From positions 1 through 64,000 of the IMG/VR virus record IMGVR_UViG_3300049149_000013: a stretch of 64,000 nt of DNA. One strand, 5' to 3'. Below the pieces are notes generated by a model. The model saw only the letters and a program-made list of their open reading frames with translations. It was not told the origin of the DNA and ran no database searches. Source of the stretch: a virus. Position 1 is the first letter of the stretch. Every line of letters starts with the position of its first letter. Both the position numbers and the translations under genes were made by a program. Positions 44,060-51,822 of this stretch are shown here, in pieces.

Positions 44060-45276
44060 TTACCTATCGCGATATAATACCCGGTACCGGCTAGGATACC
44101 ACCGGTTGAGTTCGTAGCAGTGAAGCCGCTGGTCGTCACCGAATCTGCTCCGAAGGGGTAGCCATAGCTGGTCGAGTCGCCCTGAGACGGGACTACTGAC
44201 CAGACGTGGTTCGGGAATGTCAGAGGGAAGGTCACAGAGGTACTGCCAGCAGACGGTAGTACGAACTGCCCCCACTGGATAATCAAGCCGCTCGGAAAAA
44301 TCTGATAGCCGTTAGTGCCCAGAGACTGCGACCAGTTATTATTGGTAGCCCCCTGGGTACTCGCGGTAATGACTCCCGCCCCGCCGCCAAAGGATACGTT
44401 ACCAGCATTCGACATCGCCGCCTTGACCGCCGATACTGCCTGCGCGTCGCTATAGCTGCCCGCCCAGTTCGGTGCGCCAGTGCGCTTCATGGTAACGTTA
44501 ATAATAATCTCAGTAAAGAAGCTACTACTTACCAGATGGAAGTTCAGTACGTTGCCCGCTGGGATATAGATAGTCCATCCGGCCAGCGCACTATTATCGT
44601 AGGTCAGTGACGAGCTGATCGCCGGGAAAACGCCACCGGTAATCGTCGTAAAGGTCCCGTATGATCCAATAGGCGCAGTCTGTACATCGACCGAGCATGA
44701 GCCGGTCCCGCCCTTCGTCATAATGGTGCAGCGGGTGATCTGAACATCTTCGGGAATGATGACCGCTACATCGGTCATCTGGTTCTGCTGGATAGCGGCA
44801 TTGCCGCCGCTCCAGGTCGCGCCCCGTACCTGAACGACCGAGCTGGAATCTTTTCCGGGTGGCCCTATCTCGCCATCCGCACCATCCTCAGGAGGGAGAG
44901 CGAAGCCCGGTACCCCTTGAGGTCCCGTATAACCCTGAACGCCGGCCACGCCAGGCGGACCCGGTTCGCCATCTATGCCATCCTCTCCCGGTATCCCGGG
45001 TACGCCTTGACCCGTAGCCCCGGTTAGTCCCTGGGGTCCCTGAGCACCTGGCGGTCCCGGCTCGCCGTCCAGACCATCCTCGCCCGCAACACCCTGAACG
45101 CCCGCCGCCCCGGGTGGGCCGACGATGCTGGTCTGCATGGTCGAGAGCGGAGCGGATACCGTCGTCGGTGGTGTGCCCTGATCCATTGCCACCAGCTCGG
45201 CACCGGTCAACGGCCCCGCTGGCGGCAGCTTTGAGATCGGCGTGCCGCCTGGCCCCCCTACCTGGGTCGTCGGCAT
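44056..45276 (-). CDS. Collagen-like tail fibre with gp53-like C-terminal domain
   Basis: 406 residues. The N-terminus (GGPGGTPISKLPPAGPLTG) is followed at ~50-145 by Gly-X-Y collagen-like repeats interrupted by EDG/DGEPGPPG units. A beta region (NQMTDVAVIIPEDVQITR) leads to a C-terminal module, GYQIFPSGLIIQWGQF...TFPLTFPNHVW, typical of gp53-like tail-fibre ends. Collagen-like stretches give extended trimeric stalks. Likely receptor-binding appendage. Confidence 0.72.
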   Translation of the reverse strand: MPTTQVGGPGGTPISKLPPAGPLTGAELVAMDQGTPPTTVSAPLSTMQTSIVGPPGAAGVQGVAGEDGLDGEPGPPGAQGPQGLTGATGQGVPGIPGEDGIDGEPGPPGVAGVQGYTGPQGVPGFALPPEDGADGEIGPPGKDSSSVVQVRGATWSGGNAAIQQNQMTDVAVIIPEDVQITRCTIMTKGGTGSCSVDVQTAPIGSYGTFTTITGGVFPAISSSLTYDNSALAGWTIYIPAGNVLNFHLVSSSFFTEIIINVTMKRTGAPNWAGSYSDAQAVSAVKAAMSNAGNVSFGGGAGVITASTQGATNNNWSQSLGTNGYQIFPSGLIIQWGQFVLPSAGSTSVTFPLTFPNHVWSVVPSQGDSTSYGYPFGADSVTTSGFTATNSTGGILAGTGYYIAIGN

Positions 45277-45551
45277 TAATGGCTCCGGTACATCCGCTGA
45301 TGACTGAGAGCTAAGAGTTCATCCACCTTCTGCTCGACGCTGCGGTGATCGCGCTCCAGGGCATTCATGCGGGAATCGAGCAGCTGGAAGCGCCGCTCGT
45401 TATCTGCCTTGATCGCCGCATCCCTCTCATTGAGCGCCTGGATGGTAATGTTCTGACACAGCTGCTCCAGGTCGCTTTTCTGACTCTTCGTCAAGTTAAG
45501 GCTGCAACCGCTACTGGCGACCACGACCGACATAATAATAAACCATTTCAT
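45276..45551 (-). CDS. Small lipoprotein with coiled coil, o-spanin-like candidate
   Basis: 91 residues. Signal and lipobox: MKWFIIMSVVVASSGCS, with lipidated Cys16. The mature part is helical (LEQLCQNITIQALNERDAA, LERDHRSVEQKVDEL). Outer-membrane lipoproteins of this size can act as o-spanins in lysis, but Rz1 proteins are usually Pro-rich and this one is not. It overlaps the fibre start by one base. Confidence 0.5.
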   Translation of the reverse strand: MKWFIIMSVVVASSGCSLNLTKSQKSDLEQLCQNITIQALNERDAAIKADNERRFQLLDSRMNALERDHRSVEQKVDELLALSHQRMYRSH

Positions 45552-45871
45552 GTGCCTCCCTTACAGTTCTTGGGAAATGATTCATGCACGGCCTTCCAGA
45601 AAGCATTGGCTGCCAGCTGGGGATCTCCCGGCGTAGTCACGGTGCCGTCGCGCAGACTGATAACCGCCAAGCGCTCGCCCTTATTCCCATACAAAGTTAT
45701 ATGATCGCTGCCGGGGGGTATCTCGCCCAGTGCGCCCGCAGCCCCCACCTTAAGTTGATCAGCAGGAGTAATTGGCGCTTTGGTAACCGGATGACCTGCC
45801 AGCAGTGCGGTACCCACAATAGCCAGCGGAGTGCCGATGCCCAGTACCTTGGCCTTGGTATCTTCGTTCAT
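45548..45871 (-). CDS. Hypothetical protein with one hydrophobic segment
   Basis: 107 residues: VLGIGTPLAIVGTALLAG near the N-terminus, then a small beta region (SDHITLYGNKGERLAVISL). Possible membrane-anchored protein. The 4-base overlap with the lipoprotein suggests coupled expression; a lysis role is possible but not supported by motifs. Confidence 0.45.
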   Translation of the reverse strand: MNEDTKAKVLGIGTPLAIVGTALLAGHPVTKAPITPADQLKVGAAGALGEIPPGSDHITLYGNKGERLAVISLRDGTVTTPGDPQLAANAFWKAVHESFPKNCKGGT

Positions 45872-46173
45872 GCAGCCCTCCGATGGGAATGGGGATGAGG
45901 ATGGGGATGGGAGTGGGTCCGCAGCGGTGCGTGACTAAAGAAGTGATTAGCAGGGTAGGTGCGGACTCTGGCTGCCCGTATCGCCACGCCCCATCGATCG
46001 ATCACATAGGCGCGTGCTGGCTGAGCATCGGCATCGATCTCATCCTGGAGCTTGTCGCAGTAGGCATACGCAGTCGAGCGCTGCGTGAAATTAACCTGAA
46101 TGGTCGCCCGGAATCCGATTTTGGGGAAGCAGGTAATGGCGACTACGCTGAAGTGCCCGCTTTCGTCCTGCAT
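45868..46173 (-). CDS. Hypothetical protein with His/Pro-rich tail
   Basis: 101 residues, alpha/beta N-terminal part (FRATIQVNFTQRSTAYAYCD) and a SHPHPHPHSH tail encoded by a short purine-repeat tract (GGGGATGAGGATGGGGATGG on the plus strand). The tail may bind metal or simply reflect slippage of the repeat. Confidence 0.45.
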   Translation of the reverse strand: MQDESGHFSVVAITCFPKIGFRATIQVNFTQRSTAYAYCDKLQDEIDADAQPARAYVIDRWGVAIRAARVRTYPANHFFSHAPLRTHSHPHPHPHSHRRAA

Positions 46174-46176
46174 GGT

Positions 46177-46773
46177 TCATGCCTCCTCCCCGGCGGGCGT
46201 GACATTCTCGCGAGCCTTCTCCTCTGCCCGTGATTTCTCCTTCTCCTGATCGGGCTTGCTGGCCACGATAGCTAAGATCGCATCAATGACCTCGTTCCGG
46301 CCATCTACCTTGATCGCCCCGTCCTTCCCAACTCCCGCCACGGTCAGCCTATCACTGCCGGGCCATTCATCCTTCTTCCTGCTGGCGAGCCAATGTTTCT
46401 GAGCCAGGAAAACTCCCGGCATATGTCTCTTAACCTTCAACACGGTCGGTGATTTCCCGCCCACTGCCTGTTCTTCGATGTAATCGTATCCGCATGCCCC
46501 TTTGAACATTGAATGGAGCACCGCGGCATCAGCCAACGTCCTGCCATGCTCAATCGCGGCATCCAGACCGGGGTAATACTTCCGCCATTTCTTCAGGGTT
46601 TCGGGTCCGAGCCCATAAACCAGCTCGATCTCCTCGTCGGTCGCCCCCCTCATGGCGATTAACCGAACAAGTGTCTCATGGTCCGGTAGGTATACCCCAT
46701 TGGGCTGGGGACTCGGTACGTCCCTAGGGGGTGGGGACGGTCTCTTGCGGCGTGCCACGCGGATTCTGCGCAT
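46177..46773 (-). CDS. Terminase small subunit-like protein
   Basis: 198 residues. Pro/Arg-rich start, then an HTH-type DNA-recognition region: LVRLIAMRGATDEEIELVYG, ETLKKWRKYYP, AIEHGRTLADAAVLHSMF, CGYDYIEEQ. This is the arrangement of phage small terminases that bind the packaging site. The C-terminus is charged and helical. It lies at the upstream end of the late operon, far from terL. Confidence 0.68.
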   Translation of the reverse strand: MRRIRVARRKRPSPPPRDVPSPQPNGVYLPDHETLVRLIAMRGATDEEIELVYGLGPETLKKWRKYYPGLDAAIEHGRTLADAAVLHSMFKGACGYDYIEEQAVGGKSPTVLKVKRHMPGVFLAQKHWLASRKKDEWPGSDRLTVAGVGKDGAIKVDGRNEVIDAILAIVASKPDQEKEKSRAEEKARENVTPAGEEA

Positions 46774-46853
46774 GGACGCACAGTATACGGGCGTAGCCTC
46801 CGGCTATGCAATCTGACAGGGTTTCTAACGGGTTTGGGGTCGGGTGGGTGTGC

Positions 46854-47057
46854 TTACTGAATAACTTCCATCTTCTGGCAGGTATGAGGCCAGGTCGCCC
46901 CTTTACTGGCTGCCATATGATAGAACGCCTCGCAATCCTCGATCTTGGCAAAAACCCCACCAACCGGCGGTTGACCCGCTCCTACCGTGTTCGGCTGAGG
47001 ATACGGCACCCCTAGAAAAATCAGCAGATAAACGAACTTGGCGCATACCACTTGCAT
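46854..47057 (-). CDS. Small exported-looking protein
   Basis: 67 residues from ATG 47057 with AAGGAGAGGA just upstream. A hydrophobic N-terminus (VVCAKFVYLLIFLGV) could be a signal or anchor. Two Cys follow in EDCEAFYHMAASKG and HTCQKME. No family recognised. Confidence 0.5.
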   Translation of the reverse strand: MQVVCAKFVYLLIFLGVPYPQPNTVGAGQPPVGGVFAKIEDCEAFYHMAASKGATWPHTCQKMEVIQ

Positions 47058-47147
47058 GTTCCTCTCCTTCGTGCTGGTCAAAAAATGCCCCTCGCCACTC
47101 CCGCCCTTCGTTGGTTGACCGGAGCTTAAAGGGGCTGCTCTATGCTT

Positions 47148-47516
47148 CTAGGGGGTAATACCGGGAGGCTTGGCCTTATCCCCTTGGGATGCGGAGCTAG
47201 TTGGCACGACAACGATCATAGTCCCTACTATTTTGTGCACGCTCCTTATGAGCCTGGATGCCGTCTCGTTAAACGGCAGATCCTTCAATAATCCCTCCTC
47301 GTCCACATAGGCTATGCAGAGCTGGGTCCCGTGCCTTACGAGTGCGGGTACCTGCTCCAGCCAGCCGTTATTGATATGTTTACGTAATTCCTCGTCCGTT
47401 GGCTCCCAGCCCTCATAGTCCTCGTAATAGCTGGCCCCTTTAGCAGGGATGATAAGGAGCCTCCCCCCTATACCACCCTTTTTTCTATGGGGACCGGTAA
47501 TGTCGCCGTTGACCAT
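47148..47516 (-). CDS. DUF3846-like protein
   Basis: 122 residues. The segment CIAYVDEEGLLKDLPFNETA followed by VGTMIVVVPT matches the DUF3846 pattern found in phages and mobile elements, function unknown. It is the first gene on the minus side of the divergent intergenic region and could be the first transcribed. N-terminal GRLLIIPAKG is also consistent. Confidence 0.55.
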   Translation of the reverse strand: MVNGDITGPHRKKGGIGGRLLIIPAKGASYYEDYEGWEPTDEELRKHINNGWLEQVPALVRHGTQLCIAYVDEEGLLKDLPFNETASRLIRSVHKIVGTMIVVVPTSSASQGDKAKPPGITP

Positions 47517-48282
47517 ATAGTGCCCCCCTGCGGCTTTGCGCCCCGAAACTATACGCCGGGATTGAAGCTCGTGTCGAGTTATTTTGTCATTTAACTGAAC
47601 TTGGCTTTAAATACTATGTATAGCGGATCGCGAGGGGCTAAGTGCGGTCACGATGGGGGGGTGTGATTTTTCGGGTGGCCCGGGGTCCCGGCCATCGTCA
47701 TTTCACTTATCGACTTTACATATCACAGCATGCAAGTCTCATGCCAGCTCCTGCACCGCATTACAACGCCTAGGACGGCGCTGGTGCCGATAACGCGCCG
47801 ACCCGCCACTACCCAGCGCTCCAAAGCCAGCGAGCCAGCACGAGCCGCGTACAGCGCCCGGGAACCACAGGGGAGAGCATTTCGCAGACACTTAACACTT
47901 CCAGTTACACTCCTCGTACACCACCAAATCATGCCAAAACCAATTTAACCTATTCGCAGAATAAGTATTATTGGCTCGTAAGTATCTAATCTATATAGAG
48001 TTATAGTTTAACATATTATTAAATAATAAAAACGTCTACGTATACTACTTATTATCACGCGCGAGCAAACCAGTTTCACTTATCATCTCATTTACCATAT
48101 CATTTTTACCTATCTCTTTACCGCACAAAATAAATAATGCTGCGTTGCGATTTCCCCTGCTAATTCAGGCACTTAGAGAGACTAAACGGCTTTTTTACAT
48201 ATTGCCAGTATTGCGTTTTCCTTAACATAATCCTAGACTTGCGCTGCGTTATTTAAATTATTGCTCGCAGGAGTCAATGCTA
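47517..48282. other. Divergent intergenic region with AT-rich tract
   Basis: About 760 bp separate the leftward late operon from the rightward early region. 47.7-47.93 kb is GC-rich with no supportable ORF. 47.94-48.27 kb is AT-rich, with a G-poor strand at 48.07-48.12 kb built of TTTCACTTATC, CATTTACC, CATTTTTACC, CTCTTTACC units. TTGGCT (47971) and TATAGA (47994) with a 17-bp spacer could be a plus-strand promoter. Such a switch region could hold promoters for both arms and a replication origin; neither is proven. Confidence 0.5.
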
Positions 48283-48729
48283 ATGCGCCAGACAGCTCGC
48301 ATTTCACTTATCATCGACGCGAACAAGCCACTTAACATATATCTCGACTCCCACGGCGACCCGAGCACCGTGCGTGATGTGTTAAATAAGGCAGTACGCG
48401 GCCATAGGCGCGACGTTTCACTTAATCCCGAGCGCATCTACTGGCGATTCGTATATAACATAATACGCCGCACCGAATCACTTTACATAAGACCGAGGCT
48501 CTACGACTGGCGGTACGAATTTAACTTAATATCCAATCCACCGCGCGTGCATTATGTGAAAGGCACGCTAAGTGAAACGCTGCCGCTCTTTCGCTGGCTA
48601 AGCGTACCTCGGGCAAAAACCATGCCAATTAAGCCCGTTAAGCCAAAAAAATCCATTTCACTTAAGCGGCGCGGTCGGCCGTCCATATTTAGTGAAATGC
48701 AGGAACCACTGCCCGACGAGCTTAAATAA
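48283..48729 (+). CDS. AT-hook-like DNA-binding protein
   Basis: 148 residues from ATG 48283, 8 bases after CAGGAG (the ATG at 48277 is too close). The C-terminus KKSISLKRRGRPSIF contains the AT-hook core RGRP in a basic setting, so minor-groove binding of AT-rich DNA is likely. The rest (YWRFVYNIIRR, RLYDWRYEFNLI) is unassigned. The coding DNA itself carries several copies of ATTTCACTTA-type motifs also found in the flanking AT-rich DNA, and the stop codon lies in another. Autoregulation or origin binding is an attractive inference. Confidence 0.6.
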   Translation: MRQTARISLIIDANKPLNIYLDSHGDPSTVRDVLNKAVRGHRRDVSLNPERIYWRFVYNIIRRTESLYIRPRLYDWRYEFNLISNPPRVHYVKGTLSETLPLFRWLSVPRAKTMPIKPVKPKKSISLKRRGRPSIFSEMQEPLPDELK

Positions 48730-48764
48730 GTGAAATGGCACGATTTTTCAGGGGATTAAGTTAA
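48727..48764. repeat. Intergenic ~38-bp repeat, unit 1
   Basis: TAAGTGAAAT, then GGCACGATTTTTCAGGGG and ATTAAGTTAA. The layout TAAGT-NAA.. / GGCACGATTyTTCArG / ATTA..GTTAA is shared with units at 48890 and 49009. It begins on the stop codon of the AT-hook-like gene. Confidence 0.55.
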
Positions 48765-48858
48765 GCCAGATTTAACAATAACTGGCTGCATATAAGGCCC
48801 AAGGCAGGCAGATCGGCAGGCAGGCAATACCTACGCCTAGGGTACCTTTCACGCGGAA

Positions 48859-48880
48859 CCTAGCGCTTCCTATTGCGTTG
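48859..48880. repeat. 22-bp intergenic element, copy B
   Basis: Twenty-one of 22 bases match 3816-3837 (shared core GCTTCCTATTGCGTTG at 48865-48880). GGTACC lies ~20 bp upstream, as in copy A. Located in the 400-bp intergenic region between the AT-hook-like and the Lys/Ala-rich protein genes. Confidence 0.6.
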
Positions 48881-48889
48881 GAACCAGAT

Positions 48890-48928
48890 TAAGTTAATTG
48901 GCACGATTCTTCAAGCGATTATTGTTAA
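48890..48928. repeat. Intergenic ~38-bp repeat, unit 2
   Basis: TAAGTTAATT, GGCACGATTCTTCAAGCG, ATTATTGTTAA. Closest to unit 1 in its GGCACGATTyTTCA core. Confidence 0.55.
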
Positions 48929-49008
48929 ATGAAATAGTGCTTGCAAGTCCAATCAGAGTATGCTATTCGCGCGCACGTTTCCTTGATTTTCGAGCCGCAA
49001 GGCCAGGT

Positions 49009-49044
49009 TAAGTTAAACTGAAATATTTTCGCTGATATTGTTAA
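49009..49044. repeat. Intergenic ~38-bp repeat, unit 3 (diverged)
   Basis: TAAGTTAAACTGAAAT, ATTTTCGCTG, ATATTGTTAA. The two ends match units 1 and 2, while the GGCACGATT core is replaced. Confidence 0.4.
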
Positions 49045-49127
49045 ATCGGCTACCTATTCCCTAGGATGCGCGTAGATTCAAGCTCGAAGGCAGGGCAAAC
49101 CGCCCGCCAAAACAGGAAGTAGCGAAA

Positions 49128-49442
49128 ATGCAGAAAGTCAAGAAAATCCAGAAGGCCGCAAAGGCCGCTCCCGCCGCGAAGGCTGTCGCCGTAGCGGTTC
49201 CCGCAAAGGCCGCGAAGGCCGCACCGACCCAGGCCAGCGACGGTATCGTGCTGAAGGTCGCGTTCAAGGATCTGGACGCGGAGGGTCTTAAGACTCTGCG
49301 CCGCCACCTGCGCCGTGCGTTGCGCGACAAGGATGCGCCCCAGTTCCGGTTCCACAAGCTCGGCACGCGCTGGGTTTTCCCGACCGCTCGCGACGTGCAG
49401 GTGGCCCGCGAGATCCGCAAGGGGGTGCCGAGCCTCCAGTAA
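49128..49442 (+). CDS. Lys/Ala-rich DNA-binding-like protein
   Basis: 104 residues. Residues 1-~38 are a histone H1-like Lys/Ala/Pro arm (KKIQKAAKAAPAAKAVAVAV). A compact C-terminal domain follows (LDAEGLKTLRRHLRRALRD, FHKLGTRWVFP). Such basic arms bind DNA nonspecifically. AGGAAGTAGCG precedes the ATG, and a strong terminator follows 23 bases after the stop, so it forms a single-gene unit, likely highly expressed early. Confidence 0.6.
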   Translation: MQKVKKIQKAAKAAPAAKAVAVAVPAKAAKAAPTQASDGIVLKVAFKDLDAEGLKTLRRHLRRALRDKDAPQFRFHKLGTRWVFPTARDVQVAREIRKGVPSLQ

Positions 49443-49464
49443 CAATAAGTAAAATCCAACCTTC

Positions 49465-49491
49465 GGGGGGGCGTTCAGCCCCCTCTTTTTT
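49465..49491 (+). terminator. Rho-independent terminator
   Basis: GGGGGC-GTTCA-GCCCCC stem followed by TCTTTTTT, downstream of the Lys/Ala-rich protein gene. TAAGTAAAAT lies 10 bases before the stem. Confidence 0.85.
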
Positions 49492-49684
49492 ACCTGTTGC
49501 AGTTAACTTATTCTGCCGATTCTAAGCCTCTCTAGGACCAGCAAAAGGGGGTCGCTACCCTCCTACCGGCCCCCCTAGTGAGTCGGCGCAGCGAGGCTTG
49601 GATTGCGGCTAATGCGATTGGCGGAAATAGGCTAGACTAGGACTGCCGACGACGCTCTTTAACATAACCGGGAGTTAACATATC

Positions 49685-50083
49685 ATGCCTAAGAAGGTGC
49701 TGAGTGCAGCGGCTGTGGCTGCTATCGATAAGGCTGAGGCAACGCGCGAGAAGGCCGAGGACCTGGTTGAGCTGGCAACGCGCGTACGCGCCTGGGGTGA
49801 CGCGGACGATTGCGACAAAGTCTGCGAGTACGGTCAGCTACTCATAGACCAGATCGCGAGCCTGCTCTCCATACCAGAAGCGCGTAAGCACGCGATCAAC
49901 TCAAAGGTGCTCGATGAGATCTGGCACGAGATGACGGACGACGAAGTCAAAGGCCAGGAGCAAGTCAAATCGCGACTAGCCAACAGGCGCAAGCGTTTCA
50001 AATCGCGGACACAGGCTCGCTCGCGACTTGACCGGGATTGGCAGGGATTTATCAAAGAGGCCAAGAAGGCCGCAGGAAAATAA
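49685..50083 (+). CDS. Hypothetical helical protein
   Basis: 132 residues, almost all helical: AAAVAAIDKAEATREKAEDL, CDKVCEYGQLLIDQIASLL, and a basic RRKRFKSRTQARSRLDRDW end. No family recognised. GGGAG precedes the ATG, and a terminator starts 9 bases after the stop, so it is another single-gene early unit. The upstream 185 bp contain GGCTAGACTAGG, similar to GGCTATACTATA at 53.5 kb. Confidence 0.55.
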   Translation: MPKKVLSAAAVAAIDKAEATREKAEDLVELATRVRAWGDADDCDKVCEYGQLLIDQIASLLSIPEARKHAINSKVLDEIWHEMTDDEVKGQEQVKSRLANRRKRFKSRTQARSRLDRDWQGFIKEAKKAAGK

Positions 50084-50091
50084 GTAAAATC

Positions 50092-50117
50092 GGCCGGGAC
50101 TCACACCGGCCTTTTTC
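50092..50117 (+). terminator. Rho-independent terminator
   Basis: GGCCGG and CCGGCC flank an 8-base loop, followed by TTTTTCCTT. The stop codon just before is embedded in TAAGTAAAAT. Confidence 0.8.
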
Positions 50118-50190
50118 CTTCACCTCTCTGCCTGACAAATCTTGTAGACTTTGACTGATTTTTATGCTAGTGCTGCCCTGACAAAACTAC

Positions 50191-50217
50191 TTGCCACTGG
50201 CCGCAGCGTGCTATAAT
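50191..50217 (+). promoter_or_regulatory. Sigma70-type promoter with extended -10 TGCTATAAT
   Basis: TTGCCA (50191-50196) and a perfect TATAAT (50212-50217) are spaced by 15 bp, with TG one base before the -10. It drives the long run of small early genes from 50263 onward. The spacer is short, but the extended -10 compensates. Confidence 0.65.
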
Positions 50218-50262
50218 GCGCGTGCGTTACGTTTCTCTACCGGCAAAGCAGGAGCAGCCAAC

Positions 50263-50673
50263 ATGCAGATTATCCAGAGACGAAACATCCAGTGGATCAC
50301 CGAGTACGAGTTCCAGTATCTGCGGCCAGATACCAGCGGCTACTCGTTTCCATGCAGTGCAGACGGAATCATAGACGAGGCCGCACTTCAGCCCGAGGGA
50401 CGCGCGAGCCTTGCACTCTGCCGCGCAGGCACGGATCCAGAGCTCAGGGAGTACGGGGTCAAGTCATACGAGCGCAAACTGGTTAGCCCGACAATCGGTC
50501 GCTGCGACTGCGGCTGCGAGCTGATGCTGGAGGGCTTTACCAACGAATGCGCGTGCGGACGGTTCTACAACTCGGCAGGCCAGGGGCTAACCCACCCGCG
50601 CTTCTGGGGCGAGGAGACCGGCGAGCGCTTCGACGATCACGGCAATTACATCGGGGGAGGATATGACGATTAG
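50263..50673 (+). CDS. Zinc-ribbon phage protein
   Basis: 136 residues from ATG 50263, 8 bases after CAGGAG. C-terminal CDCGCELMLEGFTNECACG (~90-108) is a four-Cys zinc ribbon, followed by RFYNSAGQGL and WGEETGERFDD. This C-terminal pattern is widespread in phage and host genomes without a known function. First gene after the TATAAT promoter. Confidence 0.6.
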   Translation: MQIIQRRNIQWITEYEFQYLRPDTSGYSFPCSADGIIDEAALQPEGRASLALCRAGTDPELREYGVKSYERKLVSPTIGRCDCGCELMLEGFTNECACGRFYNSAGQGLTHPRFWGEETGERFDDHGNYIGGGYDD

Positions 50674-51004
50674 TGAGGAGTTCGTCTGCACGCGCTTTCT
50701 CGCGACGTGCCGCGATCCCAAGACATGCCATATATGCCGACAACCAAAAGCACGACACCAGGAGAATAACATGCCAATCGATATCTCACCAGACGGCACG
50801 CATACATACACCGGCAATGCCATTCGCATCTTCCAGTACAAAGCAGTCCAGCACGCAATCCGTATGGAAGCGCAGGGCTTCGGGCGCAGGGGCATGCGCT
50901 CTGGCTGGGCAAAGCGCTTCGGACTCTCGCCACGCGCCAAGGCGGAAGCCGTCATCGAACGTCTCCAGCAGGAGATCAACAAACTCGAAACAGAAGGAGT
51001 CTAA
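50663..51004 (+). CDS. Small protein with Cys/His motif; internal start possible
   Basis: 113 residues from ATG 50663. N-terminal CRDPKTCHICRQPKARH resembles a small zinc finger. A second ATG at 50771 has a better RBS (AGGAGA), and the 77-residue product (FGRRGMRSGWAKRFGLSPR) may be the main or an additional protein. Overlaps its upstream neighbour by 11 bases. Confidence 0.5.
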   Translation: MTISEEFVCTRFLATCRDPKTCHICRQPKARHQENNMPIDISPDGTHTYTGNAIRIFQYKAVQHAIRMEAQGFGRRGMRSGWAKRFGLSPRAKAEAVIERLQQEINKLETEGV

Positions 51005-51005
51005 C

Positions 51006-51449
51006 ATGCCACGTTCAATCTTCGGTTGGGATCTGCCGCCCGGGTGCAGCATGCGCGATATCGATGCGCTCAGCGAGGAGCCAGCCCTCAGTCCAGAGGG
51101 CGATAAGGTCAGCGAGATGATATCGCAGGTGCTGGAGACCGAGGGCATCACCGGCGACGCCTACGATCAGTTGCAGGAAGATCACAGCAAGATCATCGAG
51201 CTGGTCGAGAAGGCCGCAGGTGAAAGGGAGCACGCCATCGAGCTTCTCAAGTCTACGCTGCGCTTTCTGCCGGAGCGCGGCCCGCCACCGGAATGCACCT
51301 GCAACCCCAAGCCAGGCGCGCATCAATGCACCAGCCACGAGTGCTGCGAGCCGGATATGCGCTGGTGCGAACTCCACGACGGCTGCTGGGACGAGCCGAC
51401 GCTGAGGGAGGAGATCGAGGCTTTCATCAAAGACGAGGGGGCTGCATGA
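51006..51449 (+). CDS. Cys-rich hypothetical protein
   Basis: 147 residues from ATG 51006 (GAAGGAG upstream). Acidic helical first part (DQLQEDHSKIIELVEKAAGE). The Cys/His-rich end (CTCNPKPGAHQCTSHECCE, then WCELHDGCWDE) probably binds zinc. No family recognised. Confidence 0.55.
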   Translation: MPRSIFGWDLPPGCSMRDIDALSEEPALSPEGDKVSEMISQVLETEGITGDAYDQLQEDHSKIIELVEKAAGEREHAIELLKSTLRFLPERGPPPECTCNPKPGAHQCTSHECCEPDMRWCELHDGCWDEPTLREEIEAFIKDEGAA

Positions 51450-51619
51450 TCTGGATACTCTTTATGATAGGTCCGAGCGGGCATAGCTATTTTGATAGCG
51501 TGCATAAGACTCAGCAAAGCTGCGAGTTTCAAGCGGGGATGCTGGAGAAGAATCAAAGCGCATTCTGGGCTATGCACTCATGCGAGCAATGGTTAGTTCA
51601 CGATTGGGAGGGCAAATGA
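51446..51619 (+). CDS. Small hypothetical protein
   Basis: 57 residues starting in an ATGA overlap with the upstream stop. Hydrophobic start (MIWILFMIGPSG), then CEFQAGMLEKNQSAFWAMHS with two Cys. The pattern resembles tiny exported phage proteins, but a signal peptide is not clear. Confidence 0.45.
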   Translation: MIWILFMIGPSGHSYFDSVHKTQQSCEFQAGMLEKNQSAFWAMHSCEQWLVHDWEGK

Positions 51620-51822
51620 GTTACATCAAGCCGCCTCAGATCACGATAGATCCGGAGGATGAGCATGAAGCCTCGGAGGCCGAGTGCGCGCTGCTGCTGC
51701 TGCGGATGGGATTTAAGATCGTGCCCAAAGACAGCGAAGTGCCAACCACCGAAGAGGAATTGCTGGAAGTGATAAAGCAAGAGGCACGGGAGAGGGCAAA
51801 TGCCAAAGCTGCCAAAGATTAA
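51616..51822 (+). CDS. Small hypothetical protein
   Basis: 68 residues from ATG 51616 in an ATGA overlap. Acidic with one helix pair (EAECALLLLRMGFKIVPK, EEELLEVIKQEARERANAK). Unknown function. Confidence 0.45.
   Translation: MSYIKPPQITIDPEDEHEASEAECALLLLRMGFKIVPKDSEVPTTEEELLEVIKQEARERANAKAAKD

Noticed and set aside
45883-46233. Plus-strand ORF starting in the GGGGATG repeat tract
   Set aside because: The minus-strand gene fits the operon with a 4-base overlap; the plus frame has no context.
47723-47948. Short ORFs on both strands in the divergent intergenic region
   Set aside because: Composition is Arg/Ala/Ser-rich with no RBS or motif; treated as non-coding.
48801-48826. GGCAGGCAG short tandem repeats as an attachment or origin site
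   Set aside because: Only a few imperfect copies with no partner elsewhere found.
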